From: Dipteris shenzhenensis
Lineage: Eukaryota > Polypodiophyta > Polypodiopsida > Gleicheniales
NCBI GenBank assembly: GCA_047967505.1
Contig: CM106540.1
Reading direction: 5' to 3' (one strand)
Length of the DNA stretch: 64,000 nt
The notes below the pieces were generated by a model. The model did not search any database. It saw only the letters and a program-made list of their open reading frames with translations, and had not been told where the DNA came from. Shown here in pieces: positions 1 to 9,880 of the stretch (position 1 is its first letter; each line of letters opens with the position of its first letter). The position numbers and the translations under genes were made by a program.

Positions 1-1112
1 CCACTGCCGCGGCAACAAGAGAGGGAGGGGGGGGAGAGAGAGAAGGGGGGGCGGCGAGAGAGAGGGGGGAGAGGGAGGGGAGGCGAGGGGGGAGAGAGAG
101 GGGGGAGCCGCGGCAGCGAGAGAGGGGGAGGGGGGGAGAGGGAAGAAGGGGCGGAGCAGGGGCAGCAAGAGAGAGGGGAGGGGGAGAGAGAGAAGGGGGG
201 GACTGCTGCCGCTGCCGCGGCAGCGAGAGAGGCGGAGGGGGAAGAGGGAAGGGGGGGGGTGGGGGCAGCGAGAGAGAGGGGAGGGGGAGAGAGAGAAGGG
301 GGGGGCTGCTGCCGCTGCCGCGGCAGCGAGAGAGGGGGAGGGGGGGGAGAGGGAAGGGGGGGGCGGGGGCAGCGAGAGAGAGGGGAGGGAGAGAGAGAGA
401 GGGGGGAGCCGCTGCCACGACAGCGGCAGCGAGAGAGGGAGGGGGGGAGAGAGAGAAGGGGGGGCAGCGAGAGAGAGGGGAGGGAGAGAGAGAGAGGGGG
501 GAGAGGGAGGGGAGGGGAGGGGAGAGAGAGAGGGGGGAGCCGCTGCCGCGGCAGCGAGAGAGGGGGAGGGGGGGGAGAGGGAAGGGGTGGGGAGAGGGAA
601 GAGAGAGGGGGGGGCCGCTGCCGAGGCAGTGAGAGAGGAGGGGGGGAGAGAGATAAGGGGGGGCAGTGAGAGAGAGGGGGGGGAGAGGGAGGGGAGGGGA
701 GGGGAGAGAGAGGGGGGGGGCCGCTGCCGCGGCAGCGAGAGAGGAGGGGAGGGAGAGAGAGAAGGGGGGAGATGCGAGAGCGAGAGAGAGGGGGAGGGAG
801 AGAGAGAGAGGAGGGGGGGGCCGCTGCCGCGGCAGCGAAAGAGAGGGAGGGGGGGAGAGAGAGAGAGAGAGAGGGGGGAGAGAGAGAGAGAGGGGGGGAG
901 GCCGCTGCCACGGCAGCGAGAGGGAGAGAGGGGGGAGAGAGAGAGAGGGGAGGGGGGGGAGGTCACGACAAGTGAGAGAGAGAGTGGGGAGTGCAAGTGA
1001 GAGAGAGGGAAAAGGTGAGGAGAAAGGGAGAGAGAGAGGGGAAATGAAGAGGAGGGGAAAAGGTGAGGAGAAAGGGAGAGAGAGAGGGGAAATGAAGAGG
1101 AGGGGAGAGAGT
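1..1112. repeat. GA-rich purine tract with embedded GC palindromes
   Basis: The + strand is almost pure purine (runs of GGGGGAGAGAGA) for about 1.1 kb. The purine tract is punctuated by GC-rich islands. The exact 14-bp palindrome GCTGCCGCGGCAGC occurs at 211-224, 314-327, 542-555, 723-736 and 823-836, with degenerate copies near 3, 108, 618 and 902. The unit is a purine run followed by a palindrome followed by AGAGAG. Long open frames across it are by-products of low complexity (Arg/Glu/Gly only) and are not called as genes. The tract decays gradually into ordinary sequence from about 1,000. It continues beyond the left edge of the window. Confidence 0.9.
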
Positions 1113-1680
1113 AGACTAAGATGAGAGGAAATGTAGACTAGAGCGGAGAGGAAAGAGAGAGAGAGAAGAGTGAGAGAGATGAAAATTTAGAGAGGGAGGA
1201 CACGAGAAAGTACGATCGAGATAGAAAATCTTACCAATGAAGAGGAGAAATGAGTGGGCGACGATCGAGACAAGATAAAGGAGCTACGATCAATGAGGCA
1301 TATGAGAGGAGATTGGTATGTGATTTAGTCGAAACTTAAACAAACAAAACTATAAACCTTGGTGTTTGATGAAAATTTGGAGAGGAAGGGCACAAGAGAA
1401 AGTACGATCGAGATAAAAAATCTTACCAATGAGGAGAAAAATTGAGTGGGCGACGATCAAGAAGAGATAAAGGAGAGATGTTTTGATGGAAGAATTTGGG
1501 AGCTACGATCAATGAGGCATATTAGAGGAGATTGGTGTGTGATTTAGTCGAAACTTAAACAAACAAAACTATAAACCTTGGTGTTTGAAAAGAGAAACGT
1601 GTGGAAACTAGAATTTCAAATTTCCCACCTTTTTTTAAACTATGAATCCTTGTGTTTGAAAAGATAAACGTGTGAAAACT
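1113..1680. repeat. ~190-bp imperfect tandem duplication
   Basis: A block beginning ATGAAAATTTAGAGAGG at 1,179 is repeated from 1,369 (period about 190 bp). Both copies carry the same landmarks in the same order: AAAGTACGATCGAGAT, ATCTTACCAATGA, GTGGGCGACGATC, GAGGCATAT and a closing stretch ending in CCTTGGTGTTTGA. The second copy has a small insertion. No gene is recognisable here. Confidence 0.75.
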
Positions 1681-1790
1681 TGAAAATTGTGATAAAAGAC
1701 AACCTTGTGTTTCAAAAGACAAACGCGTGGATGTGAAAATTGTGATAAAAGACAACCTTGTGTTTCAAAAGACAAACGCGTGGATGTGAA
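1681..1790. repeat. 52-bp tandem duplication
   Basis: The block TGAAAATTGTGATAAAAG...AAACGCGTGGATG starts at 1,681 and again at 1,733. The copies are nearly identical. A looser version of the motif lies just upstream (about 1,630-1,680). It lies in non-coding AT-rich DNA. Confidence 0.75.
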
Positions 1791-2395
1791 AAGACAAATG
1801 TATGCTAAAAGCAAAACTTGTAGAAACTTGAATTTTAAATTTTTCTTTGTTTTTGAATTTAAAATGAGTTTCACTTTCATTTTTAATTTACTAGTTTAAT
1901 TTAGACTATAATGCATTTTGTTTTGGAATATAAAAAGTATAATTTTAATTTTATTACATTTTAAATTAAAATTTTAAAAGTAGTTTAACTTACATTCGTT
2001 ATTATTACTTTAATTTATTTCTTTTTAGGGAGAATTAATATATCCTTCTAGGTAAATATTAAATTTTTAATTTTAAAACTTTTTTTCTTTATTTTACGTT
2101 ATTTTTTCATAAACTTTAAGTTAAACTACTTTATAGTTTTTATTATTTAAATTCAAATTTATTAAGATTTTAACTTCTTATTAATGTGAATGTAGGTAAA
2201 TATTAAATTTTTAATTTTAAGTCTTGTTTTCTTTATTTTATGTTATTTTTTCATAAACTTTAAGTTAAACTACTTTATAGTTTTTATTATTTAAATTCAA
2301 ATTTATTAAGATTTTAACTTCTTATTAATGTGAATGTTCAATTCTTATGAGTTGTAAGTAAATTAGTTTTTGAAAATATAAATTTTATCTTTTTT
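1791..2395. repeat. AT-rich DNA with a 144-bp direct duplication
   Basis: A very AT-rich stretch. From TAGGTAAATATTAAA at 2,049 a block of about 144 bp is repeated from 2,193 to about 2,336. Both copies run through TTCATAAACTTTAAGTTAAA and end in TTATTAATGTGAATG. No open frame or RNA gene is supported. Confidence 0.8.
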
Positions 2396-2642
2396 AAAAT
2401 GAGAAGGGAAAGGGAGAGAGAGAGAAGGGGGGGGGCCGCTGCCGCAGCAGCGAGAGAGAATGGGGGGGGAGAGAGAGAGAAAGGGGTGGGAGGATGGGAG
2501 TGGGAGTGGGAGTGGGAATGGGGAAGGTGAAAGAATGGACATGGGCATGGGAGTGAGAATGGGGAAGGTGGGGTGGGAGGATGGGGGCGGCAGCGAGAGA
2601 GAAGGGGGGGGAGAGAAGGGGGGGAGAGAGAGAGAAAGGGGT
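2396..2642. repeat. Second GA-rich island
   Basis: A purine-rich segment with the same composition as the 1-1,112 tract, including one degenerate CCGCTGCCGCAGCAGCG palindrome near 2,436 and GGGAGTGGGAGTGG runs. The same AT-rich sequence (AATATAAATTTTATC...) stands on both sides, at about 2,376 and 2,663. The island therefore looks inserted or expanded between two copies of a direct repeat. Confidence 0.7.
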
Positions 2643-2690
2643 GTGAGTTTAAAAAAGATAAAATATAAATTTTATCTTTTTTAAACTCAC
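2643..2690. repeat. Perfect 22-bp-arm inverted repeat (hairpin)
   Basis: The left arm 2,643-2,664 (GTGAGTTTAAAAAAG...) is the exact reverse complement of the right arm 2,669-2,690, with a 4-nt spacer (ATAA). In RNA or single-stranded DNA this would fold into an uninterrupted stem. It closes the right side of the second GA island. It is not followed by a T-run in the way a bacterial terminator would be, and there is no bacterial context. Confidence 0.85.
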
Positions 2691-3394
2691 AACCTTAGTG
2701 TATTAAAAAGAATAATGGAAAATAGATTATTTTTTGCTTTTAATTCGCAACCTAAGGATATTAAAAAGAACAATGAAAAAGAAATTATTTCTTGCTTTTC
2801 TTCGCTTCGACGGTTGGTGTAGTCTAGATTAGCATAGATTAGTTTGTCCTTAGAGGAGAGAACTCCAAAAAAACCAATCAAAGCCATGCTCAAAGTTTCC
2901 CGACTAGTTCCTAATCGGAGTCAGTCCATTCGTTCACATTCGGTTTCACAGTCACAACAACCCTACCATTTAAGCAACGATTAAGGTTTTTAAACTTTCA
3001 AGATGATTGAAAGTTGTATGAGTGGACATGACAGATTACAGTTGTGGAAGTTGACAGAGCATTTTACACTTATATCAGTTGCGGGAGTTGACAGAGCATT
3101 TTGCACTTATATATGACAGACTTCAAATTTGTATTCAGAGATCATTGTAAATCCTTATTTTTTTTCACATTTATGCTCTAAGCCTTATAAAGCCTTTTAG
3201 GCTATTCCCAAAGCATTTATGCTCTAAGCCTTGTAAAGCCTTTTAGGCTATTCCCAAAGCATGAAATTGATACTTATATGATTGGGAAGAATAAAAACTT
3301 GAGGTGTATTAATGGGACTCATTGTACTTTTGATTTTTCAAAGTAATTGTAGTTTGTCAAAGTACTTAAAATTTGTGTTGTGCTTGAATACAGG
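2691..3394. other. Intergenic / upstream region with a 46-bp tandem duplication
   Basis: No gene is seen. A 46-bp unit, CATTTATGCTCTAAGCC...GGCTATTCCCAAAG, occurs at 3,168 and 3,214. A shorter duplication, GTTGACAGAGCATTTT, is at about 3,050 and 3,090. The last bases before the downstream ORF (TTGAATACAG at 3,384-3,393) look like an intron 3' end. The first coding exon of the next gene may therefore lie further upstream and be non-coding or lost. Confidence 0.55.
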
Positions 3395-4556
3395 ATGGAT
3401 CTTGAGGCTACAGCATTTGTCAATGGTATGACACTGAAATACAATGGAAGAATTTATGCCCCAAAGGACTTCACAAACTGGACAGTTGTTGACACAACAA
3501 AGAAAGCATGGTCCTTGGTCTTAAGTAAAGGAAATCTCATTCTAGTGATGACAAAGAGAGAGTTGGAGAAAGATGAGTGCGCATCAAATGTATCTTTCTC
3601 AAAGAGCAATTTGATTCAAGGGGGCACCTTAGTAGGAATAAAAATTGAAAAAGACAACAGTACAATGATGATTTACACAAAGTCAAGAATGAGCAACAGA
3701 TCGTTTCTTCTTTCTAAGAAAGATGCAATGCACTTTGTGATGCCGCCGCCAAAAGCACCTAGATTTCCTGAATTGGTTCCTGCATTGGAGATCCTTCAAC
3801 ATGTGTGGGAGGAATTTCCCATTGAGGAAGCAAGAAAAATGCAGTCAAAGATTATCCTTGAATACTTTCAGGGTGTCATCCAACAAGGTTCAACTTCATT
3901 GGAGGGACCTAAGGTGCAAGAATCCACACATGAGAAAGGAAGTGATGAGACACGCCATGTAGACCTGGTTCATGGTAATACAAATGAGAGAGGAAGTGGA
4001 GTGGATGAGACAGAACACATTGTAGCAATGGATGAGGGTCTTGTACACGTGGATGCTTACAAGGGATAAGGGATCTACATCTGAGATAGGAATTGAATTG
4101 GTGGAGACCGGACATGCACATGCATCTCAGACAGAAATTGAATTGAGTGAGACATGACATGCATCAGATAAGATAGGACATGCACACACATCTCTTGTTC
4201 ATGGTATTACTCACTTAGATGGTGTAACTCATGAAGTTGATGGAATAACAGAACAAGTGAAGCCCTTAAGTATACCTGAAGTTGAGGCAATAGAAGAAGA
4301 AGTAGGGCGATCTAAAGCAGTTCACATTGAGCCCCTGAAAAATAAACCTCGACGTCAAATGCAAAAGGCAAGTACTTCACGAGCTACAGTTCCAAGTCCT
4401 ATAACTGGAAAAAGAGGTCGTTCATATACAAAGAAAGGGCAAAGAAGAGAAGAGGAAGAACATGAAGAGGATGCGGAGGGTCTTGAAATGGAGTCAGATC
4501 TAGAAGCAGAAATGTTATCAATGAAGAACCTAAATCTTTGCTTGAATGACAGATGA
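3395..4556 (+). pseudogene. N-terminal part of a broken multi-exon protein (unrecognised, TE-like)
   Basis: An ATG at 3,395 opens a 225-codon frame ending at 4,069. Reading then continues in another frame from about 4,055, crosses a TGA at 4,156-4,158 and ends at 4,556. At least one frameshift and one nonsense codon therefore break it. The first part is a mixed globular sequence with no domain I recognise, containing a PPPKAPRFPELVP segment near residue 115. The second part is low-complexity: charged, with a basic nuclear-localisation-like stretch (KRGRSYTKKGQRR) followed by an acidic run (EEEEHEEDAE). Similar codon use and colinearity with the frames at 4,546-6,770 suggest one ancestral gene. 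Function is unknown. An ancient transposon protein is the best guess. Confidence 0.5.
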
Positions 4557-6236
4557 GGATCCAGGATATATATGGGGCCAGAAGACTCAAGTTATACATG
4601 CTTCAACAGTGGTCAAAGCAAGTGTCTTCACCAACAGCAGGACCTTAGATACAGCCTATGCTGAAAAGATTTTTCAGGCTTTGATTGATGGAAAAAAACC
4701 AGTTGTTTCTAATTTGGTACTCCGTCCAAGAACATTTTGGCCAGTCATGGGAGATTATAGTCAATCCATCAATTTCTCTCAGCCTATAGATTTTGAGATG
4801 CAATTCACTAAGTTCCTCAGAAAACAAGTTCCCTCACTTCAAGAAGGACAGAGTTCAGTGAATGATACAAAATGACATATAAGGGATGCCAAGAGAAATT
4901 TCTTAGCTCATTGTACATTTGAGGCAATAGATGGTCAGCACTATGCCTATGCTTGTAATGAGCGCTCTAGAGATGCATACAAGAAAGGAGAAATTACTTA
5001 TCAAACCTTCACGAGTGTGCCTCAATTTCACTACTATTCTGCATGCATCTGTATCTTCAAGAACAAGAAAAAATATTTGATTGAGTCGGAAAGACTTAAT
5101 CATGACATTTATGCACTACGAAAAATCACCTCCACTTCAGAGATGTTGCTCAAAGCTAGGACCATATGGAAAACTTTTAATTCTCCTTTGACCACTCTCA
5201 AAAGAACTGCAACTAAAGTGGAAGCGGATAATCTTGTTGACTTCTACACATGCTTGAGTGCCATTGTACCAAGGGGAAAGCAGGAAAGAGCAGAGGTGAT
5301 TACAAGCTTCAAGACAGTAAGGGATAGGTATCAAGACTACACAAGCATACTTTTCTGTAGTGATGAAGTTTTTCATCAGATCAAAGATGTGTGTCTTGCA
5401 TGTGAGAAAGGAGATGTTACATATGAGGCTCCATCATTGATTAAAGAGAAGGCAAAGAAGATTGAGAAAAAAGAGATGACAACTCGGATGTGGAGGCCTT
5501 TAAGAAACCTACCAGACAAATACGCAAGTCTTGCTGCAGAGAAATTAATGTCCAAAGAATGGTTTTTTGGCAAAAAGGATAAAGATCATTGCATGGAAGA
5601 TTGCATCATCCAACAGGTCAAGCGTGATGCAGTAAAGAGTGCAATTGAATATTTATTGGGAGAAAAAATATTCCAATTAGCCAATGTAAAATTGATCATA
5701 ACATTGTGAGGCAGATGGCATCAACTTTACCGTCAGCTAAACAGAAGGCTTGGGCGCATAAATGGGTGAAGGTAGAAGATGATGGATCTGAAATTACTCC
5801 CTCTATGAGAAGTGACATTCCGGAAAATGTGTATGCATATGCACAAAAAGTCATCAATAACCACACTCTCAGAAAAGAAAAAACTTTGAACAAGGGCTTT
5901 TATTTCATACATGAAATCATTTCAGAGTCTGGAAAGAGTGTTGAGTGCAAGGGAGTTTCATTGAGTGATTTTTTGTCCGACGACACTGCTTGGGAGAGAC
6001 CTCAGCTTTTCTATATCTATGAAATATCACCGGATGACATCCGTCAACTCCTTGACAGAATATTACATACCACCATTGGTAGAGTGGGACAATGTAATAT
6101 AGTCATATTTGCTGATAAAGATGACGAGGAACAAATGTCTGCTACCCTAGAAAAACAATATGGCAATGAGCTCAAGATTTACAATGGGATATACTCAAGA
6201 AAAAGGGACAAGAGAGAATGCGGTCTCAAGATATAG
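4546..6236 (+). pseudogene. Central part of the same broken protein, unknown function
   Basis: One frame runs from 4,546 to 5,709, interrupted only by a TGA at 4,873-4,875. It then shifts by one base in an A-run near 5,690 and continues to a TAG at 6,234-6,236. Uninterrupted, it would be a soluble protein of over 550 residues, with no signal peptide or membrane segment. Visible landmarks are a segment rich in aromatic residues and Cys (HYYSACICIFKNKKKY), a Lys-rich helix (KEKAKKIEKKE) and WRPLRNLPDKYASLAAEK. I recognise no family. The few, well-separated lesions in an otherwise long open frame indicate fairly recent loss, not chance ORFs. It is placed directly upstream of, and in frame with, the methyltransferase-like segment. 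Confidence 0.55.
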
Positions 6237-6764
6237 AGTCTAGAAACCTTTTTCTTGTGCATGAAGAGCCCTTACAATGATCACTCCTTACAAAACAATA
6301 TAAGAGGGAATGCAAAGAGATTGCAACTACTGCTGGAAGAGCATGAAGCTCCAAGTCCCCTCCATCGCAACGCAAATCACTATGAAAGGCCAGCAAAAAG
6401 TGCTGATCTTTTAATTAGTATGATGGAATTTTTGCTACCGTCCGGATGGGAAGTCACATTGTGCCGAATGGGACATCTGTTTGAAGCTCTTATCAGAAAA
6501 GGACTTGAGAGCCCTGCTTGCTTGGAATACCTTGATACCGTGGCTTCTCTCACAATAAAGTTTGATAAGAAAGTTCCGATCTCACATGAAGAGGATGACA
6601 TAGAGATGATCATGTATGATGAGAGCAAGAAAGATGATGAAAATGATCAAAGCTCTGGATATAATAGTGAGGACACCAGCGATAGCAAGGAAGCAGAAGA
6701 AGATGGATATGACACTGACCTTGCCTCTGAAGGTTACATAAAAAGACCACGAAGATATGTAGAG
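6237..6764 (+). pseudogene. Methyltransferase-like C-terminal segment with acidic tail
   Basis: The frame continues from the previous segment after a single TAG (6,234-6,236). The arrangement HYERPAKSADLLISMMEF, then a hydrophobic strand with a G, then LFEALIRKGL and CLEYLD, resembles the end of amino-methyltransferases of DNA. Those have an E-K-P...LL..L motif, then the SAM-binding strand, then an A..R....E helix. The expected SAM-loop signature (FxGxG or a relative) is absent: the corresponding stretch reads TLCRMGHLF. If the resemblance is real, the site is degenerate. The tail is acidic (EEDGYDTDLASE). A GAG|GTATGA donor at 6,764/6,765 and a TTTATAG acceptor ending at 6,867 define an intron that joins it in phase to the next exon. 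The assignment is an inference and could be wrong. Confidence 0.4.
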
Positions 6765-6867
6765 GTATGAAGACTTATGTTTAATTTTGTTTATTCATTT
6801 AAAGGTCTTTTTAAATTTATAATTAATTTAAAATTTTGAATCTCATAATTATTTTATCCTTTTATAG

Positions 6868-7960
6868 GAGAAGGGAGAGGAGGAGGATGAGGAGGACATA
6901 GCTGGAGCAGAGAATATAGAAAGCTCATCTCAAGAAAGCAAAGCTGCTCTGACTATCCATCGGATGACTCTAGAAAATAATCATACATTGCAGCAAATGG
7001 AGAAGTCATTTCAAGTTAGGTTTCAAGTTCGAGAACAACCTCTTACTTTTATATTCGATGAAGAGGACATTTCAATCCTCATAAACTTCAAGAAAGAGGT
7101 CAATGACAAGGTTATAATAGCCATCCTCAGGTTTGACACAAACTTTTTTCTGACTTTATGCTTTTGTATTTCCATTGGATCAAATGAACTAATATTCTTT
7201 TCTTTTTATTGCAGTATGGTTTTACAATACCTTCCGCTATATATACAAAGATGTGCATATATGGTCGATCCTCTTGTTTCTAGTGTACTTAGCAATAAGC
7301 AGAAGACCATAGATGATGTTTTAAGTGGTTGCAACCTATTGATTTGACTGCGGCACGAGTTATCTTTACCGCATATCACGAGGAGTGAGTATCAATCCCT
7401 ACCTAGCTTATCTCTTACATTGTGGAGGATTATATCAAATAATAATTATTCTTAATTGATAATGCAGCTTGCATTGGAGCTTGGTAATTGTGGATATCTT
7501 AGCCAAGCAATGCTTCTTTGTCAATTCAATAGCATCTATCCATGGCAGTGTGTCAGAGTAAGTATAACCTACTTGTGTCATAATTATGTCAATGAGATGC
7601 ATCCTATGCAATGCGCACATTCATTTATGTTTTCTATTTTGATGTGTAGATCTGCTCGAAAGTTGGTAAGTGCTATAGATGCACTTATGCAAATGGAGGG
7701 TGACTTGGAAGATCAAATAGAGTATGTAACATGCCCTGCAGCGAAGCAGAATGATGACCACAGTTGTGGGTGGAGAGTTGGATATAACTGCTTTTTGCTC
7801 CTTGCTCAAATTTTTAATTTGAGAGGCGGTGAAACCTCATTGTCCACATATACAGACTTGCATCTATATGCATTTATGTCATCTATCATTAAGGCATTTA
7901 TTGATAACGTGGTGGAGCATCGAGAGGAAACATTGGTTGCTACGCCCATAAGTTGTCCTG
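6868..7960 (+). pseudogene. Ulp1/C48-like cysteine protease unit 1
   Basis: Ulp1-type enzymes cleave SUMO or other ubiquitin-like modifiers. Spliced exons give a short acidic leader, then a conserved ~35-residue block ending NDKVIIAIL, then a helix (QKTIDDV). Next comes His-Trp (CAT at 7,472-7,474) with a following VIVDI Asp, then CFFVNSI, then Gln-x5-Cys in KQNDDHSCGW (Cys codon 7,765-7,767). This His-Asp-Gln-Cys order is the C48 catalytic layout. Introns are at about 7,131-7,213 (CAG|GTTTGA...TTGCAG), 7,385-7,466 (GTGAGT...GCAG) and 7,560-7,649 (GTAAGT...GTAG). A one-base frameshift near 7,320-7,330 breaks the exon before the His, so the catalytic residues are present but the reading frame is not intact. 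Ulp1-like domains are frequently carried by plant transposons. Confidence 0.6.
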
Positions 7961-7989
7961 ATGTAACCGCTGTATTGGACGAAATGGGG

Positions 7990-9211
7990 AGCTCTTCTGA
8001 GGTTAAGGTCATCATTAGCAAGCAACCTCGTGTTTTGACTTTTGGTAGCGAGGAAGTTACAATCCTCTCCGACCCTTTGAAAGAGGCTAATGACAAAGTC
8101 ATGATGGCCATCCTCAGGTTTGATATGAACATCTCTTGACTTGATACTTCAATCATTTGATTCAATCTGCTTCTAACATTTGTTTATTTATTGCTGCAGT
8201 ATGGTTATATCTCATTTTCCTAGATCAGTACAGAATCGCATCTGTATGCTCGATTCTCTTCTTTCAGCTGTACTTAGTGATACCAAGAAGACAGTAGATG
8301 ATGTTTGTTCAATTCTATAACCTTTAGACTTGGATGGCATACTACTTGTCTTTATGCCATATTATGAGAAGTAAGCATGGTCTCAATCTTTCTTTTACTC
8401 TCTTATTTATAATATTGTGTCAATTAATACTTAATATTGTGATAAATCTTATCGCTCTTTATTGGTGATGTAGTTCACATTGGAGCCTGATAGTATGGGA
8501 CCTTGATGACAACCATTGTTGGTTTGTCAACTCAATTACAGGCTTTCACGGGGTGTTCAGGTAAGTGTTCTTTTATCATATCATTATGAACATGCATTTT
8601 ACTATTTACTACACAAATTCACTTTGTCATATGTCATGATGGACAGGTCTGCAAACAAGTTAGTTTCTGCGATTATGAAAATCAGGGAGCATCAAGACCA
8701 ACCAAATTTCCAGACACGCCTCGTAGTGGAGCAAAAAGACATGTTTAGTAGTGGGTGGAGAATTGCCTACAACTTCATGTTGTATCTCAATGAAATTTTT
8801 GAACATGTCTCCATAGAAGCATATACCAAGCTCGAGCTACAAGATTTTGTGGCTAAGACTGTTCACTATCTAACTGCTATCATTGGGAAACAACATGATG
8901 GACTCAATAAAGAACCTGAGGGAGCCAAAGAAAAAGAAGAGACAATTCAGTCTCCTTCTGTATCACAGCCTCAAGTAGAAGCATTACAGTCTACACTTGA
9001 ATTAGAGACTCAATGCATTCTTCCTACACAAGAAGTGGAGACTCAATGTGCATCTACAACATCACATCTTGTAAAGGAGGAAGAGATTAAGTCTATCCCG
9101 ATTGCACCAGAAGTAGAATCTCAATGTACACCATCCACACAAGTAGAGACTCAATGTACTCTTAGAGAATCACAGCCTCAAGAGGACTCATCAGACTCTA
9201 TTCAGTTGTAA
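7990..9211 (+). pseudogene. Ulp1/C48-like unit 2, catalytic Cys replaced
   Basis: A tandem duplicate of the preceding unit, with the same order of blocks and the same three intron positions (donors near 8,117, 8,371 and 8,561; acceptors before 8,201, 8,474 and 8,648). It has the His (HW, CAT 8,478-8,480) and Asp (VWDLD). The residue corresponding to the catalytic Cys is Ser (DMFSSGW, AGT 8,750-8,752). A TAA at 8,318-8,320 lies in the exon before the His. It should be proteolytically dead even if read through. The C-terminal tail (from about 8,930) is low-complexity, with five E/Q-x-QC repeats (LETQC, VETQC, VESQC, VETQC type), and ends at 9,211. The tail may be a disordered interaction region. 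This closes the coding region begun at 3,395. Confidence 0.6.
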
Positions 9212-9775
9212 AACATGTAGAAAGAAACGTGAGTCCTTGAAGATTTTTATCTTGTTTGTATTGATTAATGATAGTGTTTTTAAAACTTATGTTAAATGTT
9301 GCAATACATTAGGATATTTTATGATATTTATTCATTACAATACATTAGGTTTTACTTTTTTGAAAGTCTAATTTATTATGTACAATAAATATCTTATGAT
9401 GAGAATCTAATAATTATATCATTCTTATGTTCCATCACTTTATTTTATAGATTTCAATGTACTCAAAATCTATCATTTATTATGTACAGCAAGTCTAACT
9501 TATATTATATTAAAAGAATTCATTCTTATGTTCCATCACTTTATTTTATAGATTTCAATGTACTCAAAATCTATCATTTATTATGTACAACAAGTCTAAC
9601 TTATATTATATTAAAAGAATTTATCTCATGATGAGATTCTAATAATTACTAACTTATATTATATTAAAAGAATATCTCATGATGAGATTCTATTAATTAT
9701 ATCATTCTTGTGTTCCATCATTTTATTTTATAGATTTCAATGTACTATCACTATCTTATATGTCTCAAATGTCTC
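9212..9775. repeat. AT-rich spacer with ~101-bp direct repeats
   Basis: After the last coding exon the DNA is AT-rich. A unit starting TTCTTATGTTCCATCACTTT occurs at 9,422 and 9,523 (period 101 bp), with a third partial copy near 9,703. Shorter pieces (ATCTCATGATGAGATTCTA) are repeated around 9,630 and 9,670. The first ~200 bp may include the 3' UTR of the preceding gene relic. No ORF or RNA gene is supported. Confidence 0.75.
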
Positions 9776-9880
9776 CCATTACGGTCTTGCATCCCATCAT
9801 TTTATTTTATAATGTCTCGCATTACGATCTTGCATCTAGTCATCTCGCATTACGGTCTTGCATCTGTAGTTCTATAAATT
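9776..9880 (+). promoter_or_regulatory. Promoter-like region: three 17-bp direct repeats and a TATA box
   Basis: The motif CATTACGGTCTTGCATC is present at 9,777-9,793, 9,820-9,836 (one mismatch) and 9,848-9,864. The last copy is followed by TCTATAAATT at 9,871-9,880, a good plant TATA box. A strongly pyrimidine-rich leader follows, as is common in plant 5' UTRs. The spacing and order suggest a core promoter with upstream repeated elements for the ORF at 10,331. This is a prediction from sequence layout only. Confidence 0.5.

Noticed and set aside
1-1124. Overlapping 67-152-codon ORFs of Arg/Glu/Gly
   Set aside because: A consequence of purine-only DNA, in which stops are rare. Composition is a readout of GA repeats and several frames are open at once.
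2643-2690. microRNA precursor
   Set aside because: The arms are only 22 bp with a 4-nt loop and are AT-rich. Plant precursors have a longer, imperfect stem.
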